From Ohtaekwangia sp966211525 (lineage in GTDB: Bacteria; Bacteroidota; Bacteroidia; Cytophagales; Cyclobacteriaceae): a stretch of 33,643 bases of DNA. Location: NCBI GenBank assembly GCA_966211525.1, contig CBIHOZ010000065.1:1-33643 (forward strand), in the 5' to 3' direction. A program made the translations under genes and the position numbers. Shown piece after piece: positions 16,238 through 24,454 of this stretch. Positions within the stretch are counted from its first letter, which is position 1, and each line of letters starts with the position of its first letter. The notes under the pieces are model-generated. The model was not told the origin of the DNA and made no database searches. It was given only the letters and a program-made list of their open reading frames with translations.

Positions 16238-17509
16238 ATGAAAAAGAATTTTGTAGAAGAACTGCGCTGGCGCGGAATGGTGCATGACCTCATGCCGGGT
16301 ACGGAAGAACAACTGGGTAAAGAAGTTACTTCAGGATATATAGGTTTTGATCCAACGGCAGACTCCCTGCACATCGGTCACCTGGTGCAGATCATGACAC
16401 TCGTTCACTTTCAACGCTGCGGCCACAAGCCAGTAGCCTTGGTGGGTGGTGCCACCGGTATGGTGGGCGATCCTTCCGGTAAATCTGCTGAACGAAATTT
16501 ACTCTCCGAAGATATTCTGCAGCACAACGTGGCGTGTGTACGCAGGCAACTGGAAAGCTTCCTCGACTTTACCGGAGAGAATGGAGCGGAGCTCGTAAAC
16601 AACTACGACTGGTTCAAAGATTTTAAACTGCTTGAGTTTATTCGTGACGTTGGTAAACACATTACAGTAAACTATATGATGGCGAAAGATTCCGTGAAGA
16701 AACGCCTTGAGACAGGTTTATCATTTACTGAATTTACCTACCAGCTGGTGCAAGGCTATGACTTCTACTGGTTGTTCGAGAACAAGAACTGCAAGCTGCA
16801 GATGGGTGGCTCTGATCAATGGGGAAATATAGTTACCGGTACAGAACTCATCAGACGTAAATCCAACGGTGATGCTTTTGCATTAACAACCAAGCTTATC
16901 ACCAAAGCAGACGGAACCAAGTTCGGTAAAACAGAAGGTGGTAACGTATGGCTTGATCCGAAGAAGACATCGCCATTTAAGTTCTACCAATTCTGGTTAA
17001 AGAAGGTATCCGATGCTGATGCTCCAAACTTCATACGCATATTTACTCTAAAGACTAAAGAAGAGATTGAGGCGCTTGAATTGGAGAACAGCACACGCAC
17101 CGGAACATTACAAAAGGCTTTAGCTGAAGACATCACATTGCGCGTACATGGCGAAGAGCAGTTGAAAAAAGCGCAGTATATCACCGATATACTTTTCGGA
17201 TCTTCTTTTGAGGACTTCAAAAAATTAACGGAAGAAGAAATTGAGGATGCGTTTGACGAAAGTATGACCTATACTGTGGACAGAGGTATATTTAGTGACA
17301 ACGTTGATCCGGTGGGTTTACTTGGAGAAAAGACTCAGATATACCCTTCAAAAGGAGAAGCTCGCAAAGCTATTCAGGGTAATGGCGTGAGTATCAACAA
17401 AGAAAAGATCAAACTCGATCGCAAGTTGAGATCAGAAGATTTACTATATGGTAAATATCTGCTTGCGCAAAAAGGAAGAAGAGAATATTTCCTGATAAAG
17501 GTTAATTGA
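16238..17509 (+). CDS. tyrS: Tyrosyl-tRNA synthetase
   Basis: This cytosolic class I aminoacyl-tRNA synthetase charges tRNA-Tyr. The 423 residues match full-length bacterial enzymes. The ATP-binding HIGH motif is present as SLHIGHLVQ near residue 48. The KMSKS equivalent is KFGKT in GTKFGKTEGGNVW near residue 230, and the tyrosine-binding QGYDFYWLF and GGSDQWGN segments are in place. The C-terminal 60 or so residues form the S4 RNA-binding domain (KIKLDRKLRSEDLLYGKYLL). It has its own strong promoter and short leader, and is separated from the carbonic anhydrase operon by a terminator. A short acetyltransferase gene follows after 24 bases and may be cotranscribed. No T-box or other leader control is possible in so short a leader. 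Confidence 0.98.
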   Translation: MKKNFVEELRWRGMVHDLMPGTEEQLGKEVTSGYIGFDPTADSLHIGHLVQIMTLVHFQRCGHKPVALVGGATGMVGDPSGKSAERNLLSEDILQHNVACVRRQLESFLDFTGENGAELVNNYDWFKDFKLLEFIRDVGKHITVNYMMAKDSVKKRLETGLSFTEFTYQLVQGYDFYWLFENKNCKLQMGGSDQWGNIVTGTELIRRKSNGDAFALTTKLITKADGTKFGKTEGGNVWLDPKKTSPFKFYQFWLKKVSDADAPNFIRIFTLKTKEEIEALELENSTRTGTLQKALAEDITLRVHGEEQLKKAQYITDILFGSSFEDFKKLTEEEIEDAFDESMTYTVDRGIFSDNVDPVGLLGEKTQIYPSKGEARKAIQGNGVSINKEKIKLDRKLRSEDLLYGKYLLAQKGRREYFLIKVN

Positions 17510-17533
17510 TATTGCCTTACTCGATTGCATCGA

Positions 17534-17974
17534 ATGACTATTGAATTTCAGCGTGCAGGATTGTTAGATATTGAAACGCTTGTTACGATCCGAATCGCTG
17601 CGATGAAAGAGAGCCTCGAAAATATAGGTCGCTTTGATCCGAAGCGTGCAAGAGAGCGACTGATAGAAAATTTCAGACCTGACGACACAATACTTGTTAT
17701 TGCCGAAGGAAAGGTGATCGGGTTCTACGCAACGCTGCAACAAGAGCATTCGCTGAAACTTGAACACCTCTATATTCTCCCCGTCTATCAGGGACATGGT
17801 ATAGGACGTATAGCACTTGATCGTGTGAAAGATAAAGCACGAGAAAGTTCTCAGGAGATCATACTCGCTGCCTTGAAAGGCAGTAAAGCAAATCTCTTCT
17901 ATACCCGAAACGGATTTATACAATACGGAGAAGAACCGTTTGACAATCTTTATCGGTGGAACTCTTCGATATAG
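17534..17974 (+). CDS. GNAT-family N-acetyltransferase
   Basis: A 146-residue acetyl-CoA-dependent acetyltransferase. The acetyl-CoA pyrophosphate-binding loop is seen as QGHGIGRIA, preceded by the strand LEHLYILPVY, and the C-terminal FYTRNGF segment is typical of the family. I took the ATG at 17534; an upstream TTG at 17525 is also in frame. Family members modify small amines, amino-sugars, peptides or ribosomal proteins, and the target here cannot be inferred. It is 24 bases after tyrS on the same strand and ends at a strong hairpin, so a tyrS-GNAT transcript is likely, though the two functions need not be related. Confidence 0.88.
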   Translation: MTIEFQRAGLLDIETLVTIRIAAMKESLENIGRFDPKRARERLIENFRPDDTILVIAEGKVIGFYATLQQEHSLKLEHLYILPVYQGHGIGRIALDRVKDKARESSQEIILAALKGSKANLFYTRNGFIQYGEEPFDNLYRWNSSI

Positions 17975-17979
17975 TCATA

Positions 17980-18010
17980 AAAAAAAGCTGCTCATGAAGC
18001 AGCTTTTTTT
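17980..18010. terminator. Bidirectional terminator hairpin
   Basis: AGCTGCT-type arms at 17980-17992 and 17998-18010 pair over 13 bp (six mixed pairs plus seven A-T pairs) around the loop CATGA. A-run and T-run flank it, so it can end transcription both from the acetyltransferase gene (plus) and from the minus-strand outer-membrane gene that converges on it. Confidence 0.88.
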
Positions 18011-18051
18011 ATTAGCAAGCTATAGGCTATAGCTATACTATAATTTCATGC

Positions 18052-18669
18052 TTACTTACCAAGCTTGATAAGTTTATAGCCCAGTGATATTTGCCACACC
18101 TGGTTCTTAACATCCTGAGAAGCAGGATCGTTATCGTCAATTTTACTTAAGCCGAGGTTGTAGCGGGCGTCCAGCGTCAAACCAAACGGAAGATCCCAGC
18201 CTGCACCCAACGCAAGACTTACATCAGAACCTTTCAGGCGGTCTTTAACATCCTGTGTTGTTTTTATACCGCTGGCGTTCAGCTCATCACGTTCAGCTTT
18301 GGTAACAAAACCAAACTGTGGCCCTACCTGTAAATTTATACCGGCTACTGTATATAGTTTCACAATGATCGGCACATTCACGTAGCTATAGTTTTGCTCC
18401 AGGTCGTTTTGGTTTACTTTTATCTTTGAACCCTGTTGTGAAAAAAGTACTTCAGGCTGAATACCTATTTTACTGAATTTAAAAAGAGCAAACGCACCAC
18501 CATGCCATCCGGTTCTGCTTTTATAGGTTCCTGCAGCATCTGTTCCATCAAGTTTTGCAAAATTAGGACCTCCCTTGATACCTATTGCAAGCTGAGCTTG
18601 TGCAAACACTCCTGTGCTTACTAGTGCGAGCGCTGCAATCATCACAAATTTTAATCGGTTGTTTTTCAT
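18052..18669 (-). CDS. Outer-membrane beta-barrel protein (porin family, PorT-like)
   Basis: A 205-residue protein with a signal peptide (about residues 1-24, ending FAQA) and an eight- to ten-strand beta-barrel. Alternating aromatic and small residues are seen in segments such as GIQPEVLFSQQGSKIKV and NLQVGPQFGFV, and it ends in a strand (ISLGYKLIKLGK) rather than a terminal F. Proteins of this outer-membrane beta-barrel family are very common in Bacteroidota; transport or structural roles are assumed but rarely shown. It is downstream of, and on the same strand as, another small barrel protein gene, but a terminator separates the two. Confidence 0.88.
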   Translation of the reverse strand: MKNNRLKFVMIAALALVSTGVFAQAQLAIGIKGGPNFAKLDGTDAAGTYKSRTGWHGGAFALFKFSKIGIQPEVLFSQQGSKIKVNQNDLEQNYSYVNVPIIVKLYTVAGINLQVGPQFGFVTKAERDELNASGIKTTQDVKDRLKGSDVSLALGAGWDLPFGLTLDARYNLGLSKIDDNDPASQDVKNQVWQISLGYKLIKLGK

Positions 18670-18694
18670 ATGAATTGGTTTAATCCATGATGCT

Positions 18695-18702
18695 CAAATA
18701 TA
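18695..18702 (-). promoter_or_regulatory. -7-like element for the PorT-like gene
   Basis: On the minus strand TATATTTG fits TAnnTTTG, 25 bases before the ATG at 18669 and just after the preceding terminator. The usual TTTG 19 bases upstream is not clear, so only the -7 part is supported. Confidence 0.4.
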
Positions 18703-18714
18703 GTGCCTATAAAG

Positions 18715-18743
18715 AAAAACCTCTGCTATAGGCAGAGGTTTTT
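18715..18743 (-). terminator. Intrinsic terminator between the two barrel genes
   Basis: Arms AAAAACCTCTGC (18715-18726) and GCAGAGGTTTTT (18732-18743) pair over 12 bp with loop TATAG. The T-run on the minus strand makes it the terminator of the gene at 18769-19377. Confidence 0.87.
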
Positions 18744-18768
18744 AGCGATTTAATGAGTTATAAACAGT

Positions 18769-19377
18769 TTAGTTACCTAAATAGAAGCGTATACCTAAAG
18801 ATGGGTTGAAGGAATCCACACCTATTGATAATTGAGACTCCTTGTCATCATCTGAATCGCTATCGGTGTTCGGATCATAAGATTCATAGCGGATACCCTG
18901 CAGGCTCAGGTCGATAGCCCAATGCTCGTTAAAGAAGTAAGAGAATCCGGGCGATATATAGAAGTCAAAAGCACTTGCCTTAACTTCGTTACCTCCGTCT
19001 GGCTCATACTTGCGTGACCCGAAGTCGAAACCAGCCTGACCGTAGAACGCAAATTTGTCGTTAGAAGTAAATTTATAGTAACGAGCAAAAGGCCCTACAA
19101 CAAATGTAGTAGTCTTGTCGTCACCGCCAACTCCGTTGTCATATTTATTGGAAGTCAATTCCAGGTTTATCCCAATTGCCAGGTTATCAGCAACAAAGTA
19201 TCCAACACTTGGCGAAAAAGTAAACTCAGATTCCTTTTCATCTTCCAATGCATTCTCCTCTGTACTTGACCAATAGCCAACGGATCCTCCAAACACTAAG
19301 CTACCTTGTGATGTCTGTGCATAAACAGTTGACATGAAAGCACCTAGCGATAATAAAACAGTTAATAGTTTTTTCAT
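18769..19377 (-). CDS. Outer-membrane beta-barrel protein
   Basis: A 202-residue protein with a signal peptide (about residues 1-20, ending VYA) and a short barrel of the OmpW/OmpA-like size class. Its strands contain aromatic ends such as FVVGPFARYYKF and FYGQAGFDFGS, and it ends in ...GIRFYLGN, close to an aromatic-terminated final strand. An acidic loop (DPNTDSDSDDDKES) lies in its last third. The gene starts 70 bases after the end of hutU on the same strand. No specific substrate is predicted. Confidence 0.85.
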   Translation of the reverse strand: MKKLLTVLLSLGAFMSTVYAQTSQGSLVFGGSVGYWSSTEENALEDEKESEFTFSPSVGYFVADNLAIGINLELTSNKYDNGVGGDDKTTTFVVGPFARYYKFTSNDKFAFYGQAGFDFGSRKYEPDGGNEVKASAFDFYISPGFSYFFNEHWAIDLSLQGIRYESYDPNTDSDSDDDKESQLSIGVDSFNPSLGIRFYLGN

Positions 19378-19446
19378 AAGCGTTTGATTGTTGTTAGTGG
19401 GTGCAAATTTTAAACAAACAATTAAACGATAAAAGCTTACTAAGGT

Positions 19447-21456
19447 TTAAGGAGCTAATTTATCCAGTAAACTACCGCTTACTTCGTTAGGTAGCGTAAT
19501 AGTAAGGTTGGTCTGATTTTTTATAGCGCGGCCGATTGTTGCAACAGCATGATCGTTGCGTGCCCATGCTCTTCGTGCTATACCATTGGTAACATCAAAA
19601 TATAGCATGCTCTGAAGTTTGCGTTCGGCATCATCGCTGCCATCCAGTAACATACCGAAACCTCCGTTGATCACTTCACCCCAGCCTACACCCCCACCGT
19701 TGTGAATAGACACCCAGGTAGCTCCGCGAAAAGAATCGCCTATAACATTGTGAATTGCCATGTCGGCTGTAAAGCGTGAACCGTCATATATATTAGATGT
19801 TTCCCGGTACGGACTATCGGTGCCCGATACATCGTGATGATCGCGTCCCAATACCACCGGTCCTATTTTGCCGGCTCGTATAGCTTTGTTAAATGCCTGC
19901 GCTATAGCAATGCGTCCTTCGGCATCGGCATATAGTATACGGGCCTTCGAACCTACTACCAACCGGTTCTCCTTTGCCTGTGTAATCCACTGAATATTAT
20001 CCTGGAGCTGCGGATGTATATCTGTGGGTGCGTGCTTCAGTATATCTTTCAATACACCGGCCGCCAGGTTATCGGTATAGTCAAGATCCTGTTCATTACC
20101 GGAGGTACATACCCAGCGGAACGGACCGAATCCGTAATCAAAACATAGCGGTCCCATAATATCCTGTACATACGAAGGGTATCTGAAATTTATACCATCC
20201 TTCGCCCATACATCAGCACCGGCTCGTGAAGCTTCCAGCAAGAATGCATTTCCATAATCAAAGAAATAGGTGCCGCGTTCGGTATGCTTGTTGATCGCCT
20301 GGGCATGCCGTTGTAACGACTCCTGCACACGTGCCTGGAAATGTTCCGGGTTGTTAGCCATCAATTCGTTAGCAGCTTCAAAGCCGAGTCCGGCAGGGTA
20401 ATAACCACCAGCCCAGGGGTTGTGAAGTGAAGTCTGATCGGAACCCAGGTCGATATATATATTGGCTTCAGCAAATTTCTCCCATACATCTACCACGTTG
20501 CCCTGGTACGCAATGGAAACTACTTCTTTCTTTTGTTGTGCGGTGCGTACGCGTGTCACAAGTTCATCCAGGTTGGTGATCACTTCATCCACCCAGCCCT
20601 GCTCATGGCGCTTTTGTGTTGCCTTCGCATTTACTTCGGCAACCACGGTAATACAGCCTGCTATATTTCCTGCTTTCGGTTGTGCGCCACTCATACCACC
20701 GAGTCCGGAGGTAACAAATAGTTTTCCGGCAAGTCCCTCACCTTGCTTGCTGATCATGCGACCAGCGTTCAATATGGTGATGGTCGTTCCGTGTACTATA
20801 CCTTGCGGACCGATATACATATAGGAGCCGGCTGTCATCTGGCCATATTGTGTTACTCCTAATGCGTTGTAACGTTCCCAGTCATCCTGTTTAGAATAGT
20901 TAGGGATCATCATACCGTTGGTAACAACACACCGCGGTGCTTCTTTAGACGAGGGAAATATACCCATCGGGTGGCCGGAGTACATGTGCAGGGTTTGCTC
21001 ATCGGTGATCTGCGCGAGATACTTCATGGTAAGAAGATATTGCGCCCAGTTCTGAAACACAGCACCATTACCACCATAGGTGATAAGCTCATGCGGATGT
21101 TGTGCCACTGCGGGATCAAGATTATTCTGGATCATGAGCATGATCGCTGCTGCCTGCAACGATTTATGCGGATACTCCGTGATAGGTCGTGCATGCATCG
21201 CATATGTCGGGCGGAAGCGATACATATAGATGCGTCCGTACCGGATGAGCTCATCGTAAAATTCCTGCGCCAACACTTCGTGGTGACGTGCCGGAAAATA
21301 CCGCAGCGCATTTCGAACCGCGAGTTTCTTCTCTTCGGTGGTGAGTATATCTTTGCGCCTCGGAGCGTGATTTACCGAAGCATCGTATGGTTTTACGGGC
21401 GGCAGTTCATCCGGTATACCTTGCAGTATCGCTTCTTTAAAACTCAGCGTTGTCAT
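19447..21456 (-). CDS. hutU: Urocanate hydratase (long form)
   Basis: This cytosolic enzyme of histidine breakdown adds water to urocanate to give imidazolone propionate, using tightly bound NAD+. The 669 residues are longer than the 550-560 residues of the common form but fit the long Bacteroidota form. The NAD-binding stretch GGLGGMSGAQPKA and the later FGPFRWVCTSG and GGGVGWGEVINGGFG segments are present. I chose the ATG at 21456, which gives MTTLSFKEAIL and overlaps the end of the patatin gene by 20 bases; an in-frame start 28 codons upstream would lie well inside that gene. No hutH, hutI or hutG gene is in the window, so the rest of the pathway is elsewhere or absent. The enzyme sits third in an operon with a patatin and an MBL hydrolase. 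Confidence 0.95.
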   Translation of the reverse strand: MTTLSFKEAILQGIPDELPPVKPYDASVNHAPRRKDILTTEEKKLAVRNALRYFPARHHEVLAQEFYDELIRYGRIYMYRFRPTYAMHARPITEYPHKSLQAAAIMLMIQNNLDPAVAQHPHELITYGGNGAVFQNWAQYLLTMKYLAQITDEQTLHMYSGHPMGIFPSSKEAPRCVVTNGMMIPNYSKQDDWERYNALGVTQYGQMTAGSYMYIGPQGIVHGTTITILNAGRMISKQGEGLAGKLFVTSGLGGMSGAQPKAGNIAGCITVVAEVNAKATQKRHEQGWVDEVITNLDELVTRVRTAQQKKEVVSIAYQGNVVDVWEKFAEANIYIDLGSDQTSLHNPWAGGYYPAGLGFEAANELMANNPEHFQARVQESLQRHAQAINKHTERGTYFFDYGNAFLLEASRAGADVWAKDGINFRYPSYVQDIMGPLCFDYGFGPFRWVCTSGNEQDLDYTDNLAAGVLKDILKHAPTDIHPQLQDNIQWITQAKENRLVVGSKARILYADAEGRIAIAQAFNKAIRAGKIGPVVLGRDHHDVSGTDSPYRETSNIYDGSRFTADMAIHNVIGDSFRGATWVSIHNGGGVGWGEVINGGFGMLLDGSDDAERKLQSMLYFDVTNGIARRAWARNDHAVATIGRAIKNQTNLTITLPNEVSGSLLDKLAP

Positions 21457-22210
21457 AGCTTTTGAAATCTTCCCGTTTATAATTCTTCTTTGTGTACTGA
21501 TACCCGATTTCAAAAAGATCTTTTGCTTTGCTGAGGTCAAAGCCGCTTACTCTTCCTACTTCCGGTGGCTCTATCAATACATCGCAAAGGCTTTTACTCA
21601 CGGTAGTATTTCCGTTGATGGCGATGAGCAGGCTGCGTTCAATAACGGTTCTGAAATTCTTTACATCCACATCATCGGATATATAGTTACAATGTGAACC
21701 GATGAGAAAATCGCATTGCTCGCGGATCGATTTCGATGGTAGATTATCTACGATACCGCCATCCACGAATGTGCACTCCTGAAATTGTATCGGGTTAAAC
21801 ACGGCAGGAACGCAGCATGATGATAATATAGTCGGGATCAACTCACCTTTTGAAAAATATACCGCTTTACCTTTTTTGATATCAGTAGCTGCAATCGTCA
21901 TGGGGACTTTGAGAGACTCGAACGAATTCTCCGGTATATATTTCAACAGTACATCACGGAGTCCTTCGAGACTAAGCAATCCCGTTAGCGCCCATGCCGG
22001 ACGAACGGATTTAAAGAGGCTTGTAGCCAGAACGATTTCCAATATTTTATCAGGGCTATAGCCGTATGCATAGAGCGAACCTACAATAGAACCTGCGCTG
22101 GTGCCCGCGAGACAATTTGCTTTCACACCAAATTCTTCCAGTGCTTTTAATACACCGATGTGTGATATACCGCGCGCACCGCCTCCGGAAAGTACAATAC
22201 CGATCTTCAT
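21437..22210 (-). CDS. Patatin-like phospholipase
   Basis: A 257-residue hydrolase with the patatin/RssA fold. The oxyanion motif GGGARG is at residues 9-14, the nucleophile S38 in GTSAGS, and the aspartate of the catalytic dyad D150 in DGG. Such enzymes cleave acyl esters of phospholipids or glycerolipids in the cytoplasm or at the membrane. No signal peptide is seen, so a cytoplasmic location is likely. It begins six bases after the MBL hydrolase gene, and its last 20 bases overlap the start of hutU, so the three genes should be cotranscribed and partly translationally coupled. Confidence 0.93.
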   Translation of the reverse strand: MKIGIVLSGGGARGISHIGVLKALEEFGVKANCLAGTSAGSIVGSLYAYGYSPDKILEIVLATSLFKSVRPAWALTGLLSLEGLRDVLLKYIPENSFESLKVPMTIAATDIKKGKAVYFSKGELIPTILSSCCVPAVFNPIQFQECTFVDGGIVDNLPSKSIREQCDFLIGSHCNYISDDVDVKNFRTVIERSLLIAINGNTTVSKSLCDVLIEPPEVGRVSGFDLSKAKDLFEIGYQYTKKNYKREDFKSYDNAEF

Positions 22211-22216
22211 ATATAG

Positions 22217-23053
22217 TTATAGAATTTCTGACAATGAAAAAGTCTGATCAACCCGTACACCTTTCTCGGTACGCTTTACCGTACAGCATTCATTTACCGG
22301 GTCGTGTTCCAGGAAAAGTATATAGCCGTTATCCGCTGCTTCGTTCAGGAATTTTTCTTTCTCTTCCAGCGTCATCAGCGGACGCGTGTCGTAACCCATC
22401 ACATACGCCAGGGGTATATGTCCTACAGACGGAAGCAGATCGGCCATATAGCAGATCACCTTGTTTTTATACCGGATCTTCGGAATCATCATTTTGTCCG
22501 TATGTCCTGATGCATAAAATATATCGAACTGCGAAAACGGCGATGTATTTATATCGATAAATTTCAAATGACCGCTTTGCTCCATCGGAAGTATATTTTC
22601 TTTAATGAAGCTTGCCTTCTCGCGCGGGTTGGGTTTGGTTGCCCACTGCCAGTGATCGGCATTCGACCAATACGTTGCATTCTTGAATACCAGCTCGAGT
22701 TTTGAATTCTCGTAGCGTACACCTCCCCCGCAGTGATCGAAGTGAAGATGTGTGAGAAACATATCCGTTACCTCGCTCTCTGAAAAACCTGCTTTGTTCA
22801 GTGACTTGCTGAGTGTATCGTCACCATGTAAATAGTAGTGACTGAAAAACTTAGCGTCCTGTTTATCACCAATACCATTATCGATCAGGATCAGTTTATC
22901 TTTATCTTCGATCAGCAGGCAACGCATGGCCCATGTACAGAGATTATTTTCATCGGCAGGATTTGTTTTTTGCCAGATGGATTTCGGCACTACGCCAAAC
23001 ATGGCACCTCCGTCAAGCTTGAACAGGCCGGTGTTGATTACATGTAGTTTCAT
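22217..23053 (-). CDS. MBL-fold metallo-hydrolase
   Basis: A 278-residue hydrolase with the metallo-beta-lactamase fold and the zinc-binding motif THLHFDHC (H102, H104, D106, H107), plus a later ASGHT segment and an LEHDP segment that give the further metal ligands. The overall layout resembles lactonase/glyoxalase-type members (AiiA-like or related), not classic beta-lactamases; there is no signal peptide. The substrate is not evident. It is the first gene of an operon with the patatin and hutU genes, six bases from the next. Confidence 0.9.
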   Translation of the reverse strand: MKLHVINTGLFKLDGGAMFGVVPKSIWQKTNPADENNLCTWAMRCLLIEDKDKLILIDNGIGDKQDAKFFSHYYLHGDDTLSKSLNKAGFSESEVTDMFLTHLHFDHCGGGVRYENSKLELVFKNATYWSNADHWQWATKPNPREKASFIKENILPMEQSGHLKFIDINTSPFSQFDIFYASGHTDKMMIPKIRYKNKVICYMADLLPSVGHIPLAYVMGYDTRPLMTLEEKEKFLNEAADNGYILFLEHDPVNECCTVKRTEKGVRVDQTFSLSEIL

Positions 23054-23121
23054 TTGTCGTGCAGGTATATAGCTTCGATATATTTCTCTGTGCTTAAGGT
23101 ATCGGGATTTTTATAAAAAAG

Positions 23122-23148
23122 AAAGGCTACCGATATGCGGTAGCCTTT
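23122..23148 (-). terminator. Intrinsic terminator after accA
   Basis: Arms AAAGGCTACCG (23122-23132) and CGGTAGCCTTT (23138-23148) form an 11-bp stem with loop ATATG. On the minus strand the second arm is followed by a C-interrupted T-run (TTTCTTTTTT), which makes it the accA terminator and separates accA from the MBL gene. Confidence 0.85.
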
Positions 23149-23169
23149 TATTCCTAAAGTTTAAGGTTC

Positions 23170-24117
23170 TTATTCTTTTACAACACCCATGCTGCAGAAC
23201 TTGTCGATACGTTGTTCGATACGCTGCTGCGGTGTAAGCTTCAGAAGTTCTTTGGTTTGTTCCAGTATAACTTTCTTTACTTCTTTCGCCATCCACTTCA
23301 CATCGGTATGTGCACCTCCCAGTGGTTCTTTGATGATACCATCTACCAGTTTAAGGGAGTGCATATCTTTCGCAGTAAGTTTCAGTAACTCTGCGGCTTG
23401 CTCTTTATAGTCCCACGTTCTCCAGAGAATGGTTGAACAGTTTTCAGGAGAGATTACCGAGTACCAGGAGTTCTCGAGCATCAGCACGCGATCACCGATC
23501 GCTATACCGAGCGCACCACCGGAAGCACCTTCACCAATAACGATGCAGATAACCGGTACCGTGAGTCCGAACATTTCCTTGAGGTTACGCGCAATCGCTT
23601 CACCTTGTCCGCGCTCTTCGGCTTCAAGTCCCGGAAAAGCACCCGGAGTATCAATGAAGGTTACGATCGGCTTGTTGAACTTCTCGGCCATCTTCATGAG
23701 ACGCAGCGCTTTACGATAGCCTTCCGGGTTCGCCATACCAAAGTTACGCAACTGACGCTGCTTGGTATTACGTCCCTTTTGTTGGCCGATCAACATAAAG
23801 GTTTGTCCATCAATGGTTCCGAGTCCTCCTACCATCGCTTTATCATCAGACACAGTGCGGTCACCGTGCAACTCGATAAAGTCGGTTGTGATCTCATAGA
23901 TGTAGTCAAGTGTATACGGTCTGTCGGGATGACGCGAAAGTTGAACACGTTGCCAGCCGGTAAGATTCTCGAAAGTTTCTTTCTTGAGATCAAGAATTTT
24001 CTTTTCGAGTGCTTTCACAGCAGCTTGTACTTCCTTATCGCTGTCGCTGGCTAAACCTTTCATGTCGCCAAGTTTTGCTTCCAACTCCGCAATAGGCTTC
24101 TCAAAATCCAATAGCAT
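23170..24117 (-). CDS. accA: Acetyl-CoA carboxylase carboxyltransferase, alpha subunit
   Basis: This cytosolic subunit transfers the carboxyl group from biotin to acetyl-CoA, giving malonyl-CoA for fatty-acid synthesis. The 315 residues match full-length AccA. The N-terminal helical region starts with the family's LDFEKPIAELEAKL, and the catalytic core has DTPGAFPG, GEGASGGALGIAIGDRVLML and the SVISPE segment. The beta subunit gene accD is not in the window, so the complex partner is encoded elsewhere, as is common in Bacteroidota. It is a single gene between its own -7 element and a terminator. Confidence 0.98.
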   Translation of the reverse strand: MLLDFEKPIAELEAKLGDMKGLASDSDKEVQAAVKALEKKILDLKKETFENLTGWQRVQLSRHPDRPYTLDYIYEITTDFIELHGDRTVSDDKAMVGGLGTIDGQTFMLIGQQKGRNTKQRQLRNFGMANPEGYRKALRLMKMAEKFNKPIVTFIDTPGAFPGLEAEERGQGEAIARNLKEMFGLTVPVICIVIGEGASGGALGIAIGDRVLMLENSWYSVISPENCSTILWRTWDYKEQAAELLKLTAKDMHSLKLVDGIIKEPLGGAHTDVKWMAKEVKKVILEQTKELLKLTPQQRIEQRIDKFCSMGVVKE

Positions 24118-24454
24118 ATGGTCGATTTTGTGGGCACAAAGTTAGAAGGATTGTGAAATATCGGTAATTTCTGGAAGAGAAATGCATGAAAAGAAAAACA
24201 ATCGGTCGATTTCTGTTTTCTGATTTTTTAACGTATCCTATGGCCGCACACGAAGTTCAGCGCTCATCTCCCGATTTTTTCTCCTTCGTATCAACCTTCA
24301 TTTATCTTTACTTTATCCGTTAAAATATACTCTCTCCCTTCGGATTCAGAGGCGAATTGAAAGATTTACCCCCGCTCTTTAGTACAACAGTCAACAGTAC
24401 ATTGTGATGTTATCGCCTACTTTTATCATTAACAACCAAACGCTATTATACATC
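24118..24454. other. 337-base divergent region between accA and the GH5 gene
   Basis: No gene is supported here. It holds the accA promoter candidate near 24137-24167 (minus) and the leader of the GH5 gene. No Bacteroidota-type promoter for the GH5 gene was found. A 27-codon frame at 24240-24323 was seen but rejected as coding. Confidence 0.5.
24137..24167 (-). promoter_or_regulatory. Probable accA promoter
   Basis: On the minus strand TAACTTTG (24137-24144) fits TAnnTTTG. Nineteen bases upstream is TTAC (24164-24167) in place of TTTG, a partial match. The predicted start of transcription is near 24131, giving a short leader before the ATG at 24117. Confidence 0.5.

Noticed and set aside
20971..21465. 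164-codon plus-strand frame opposite hutU
   Set aside because: The opposite frame encodes conserved urocanate hydratase; this one is antisense shadow.
23605..24054. 149-codon plus-strand frame inside accA
   Set aside because: AccA motifs are intact on the minus strand; this is a shadow.
24240..24323. 27-codon frame in the accA/GH5 intergenic region
   Set aside because: Too short, no promoter or coupling to a neighbour, and its translation has no recognisable feature beyond hydrophobic residues.
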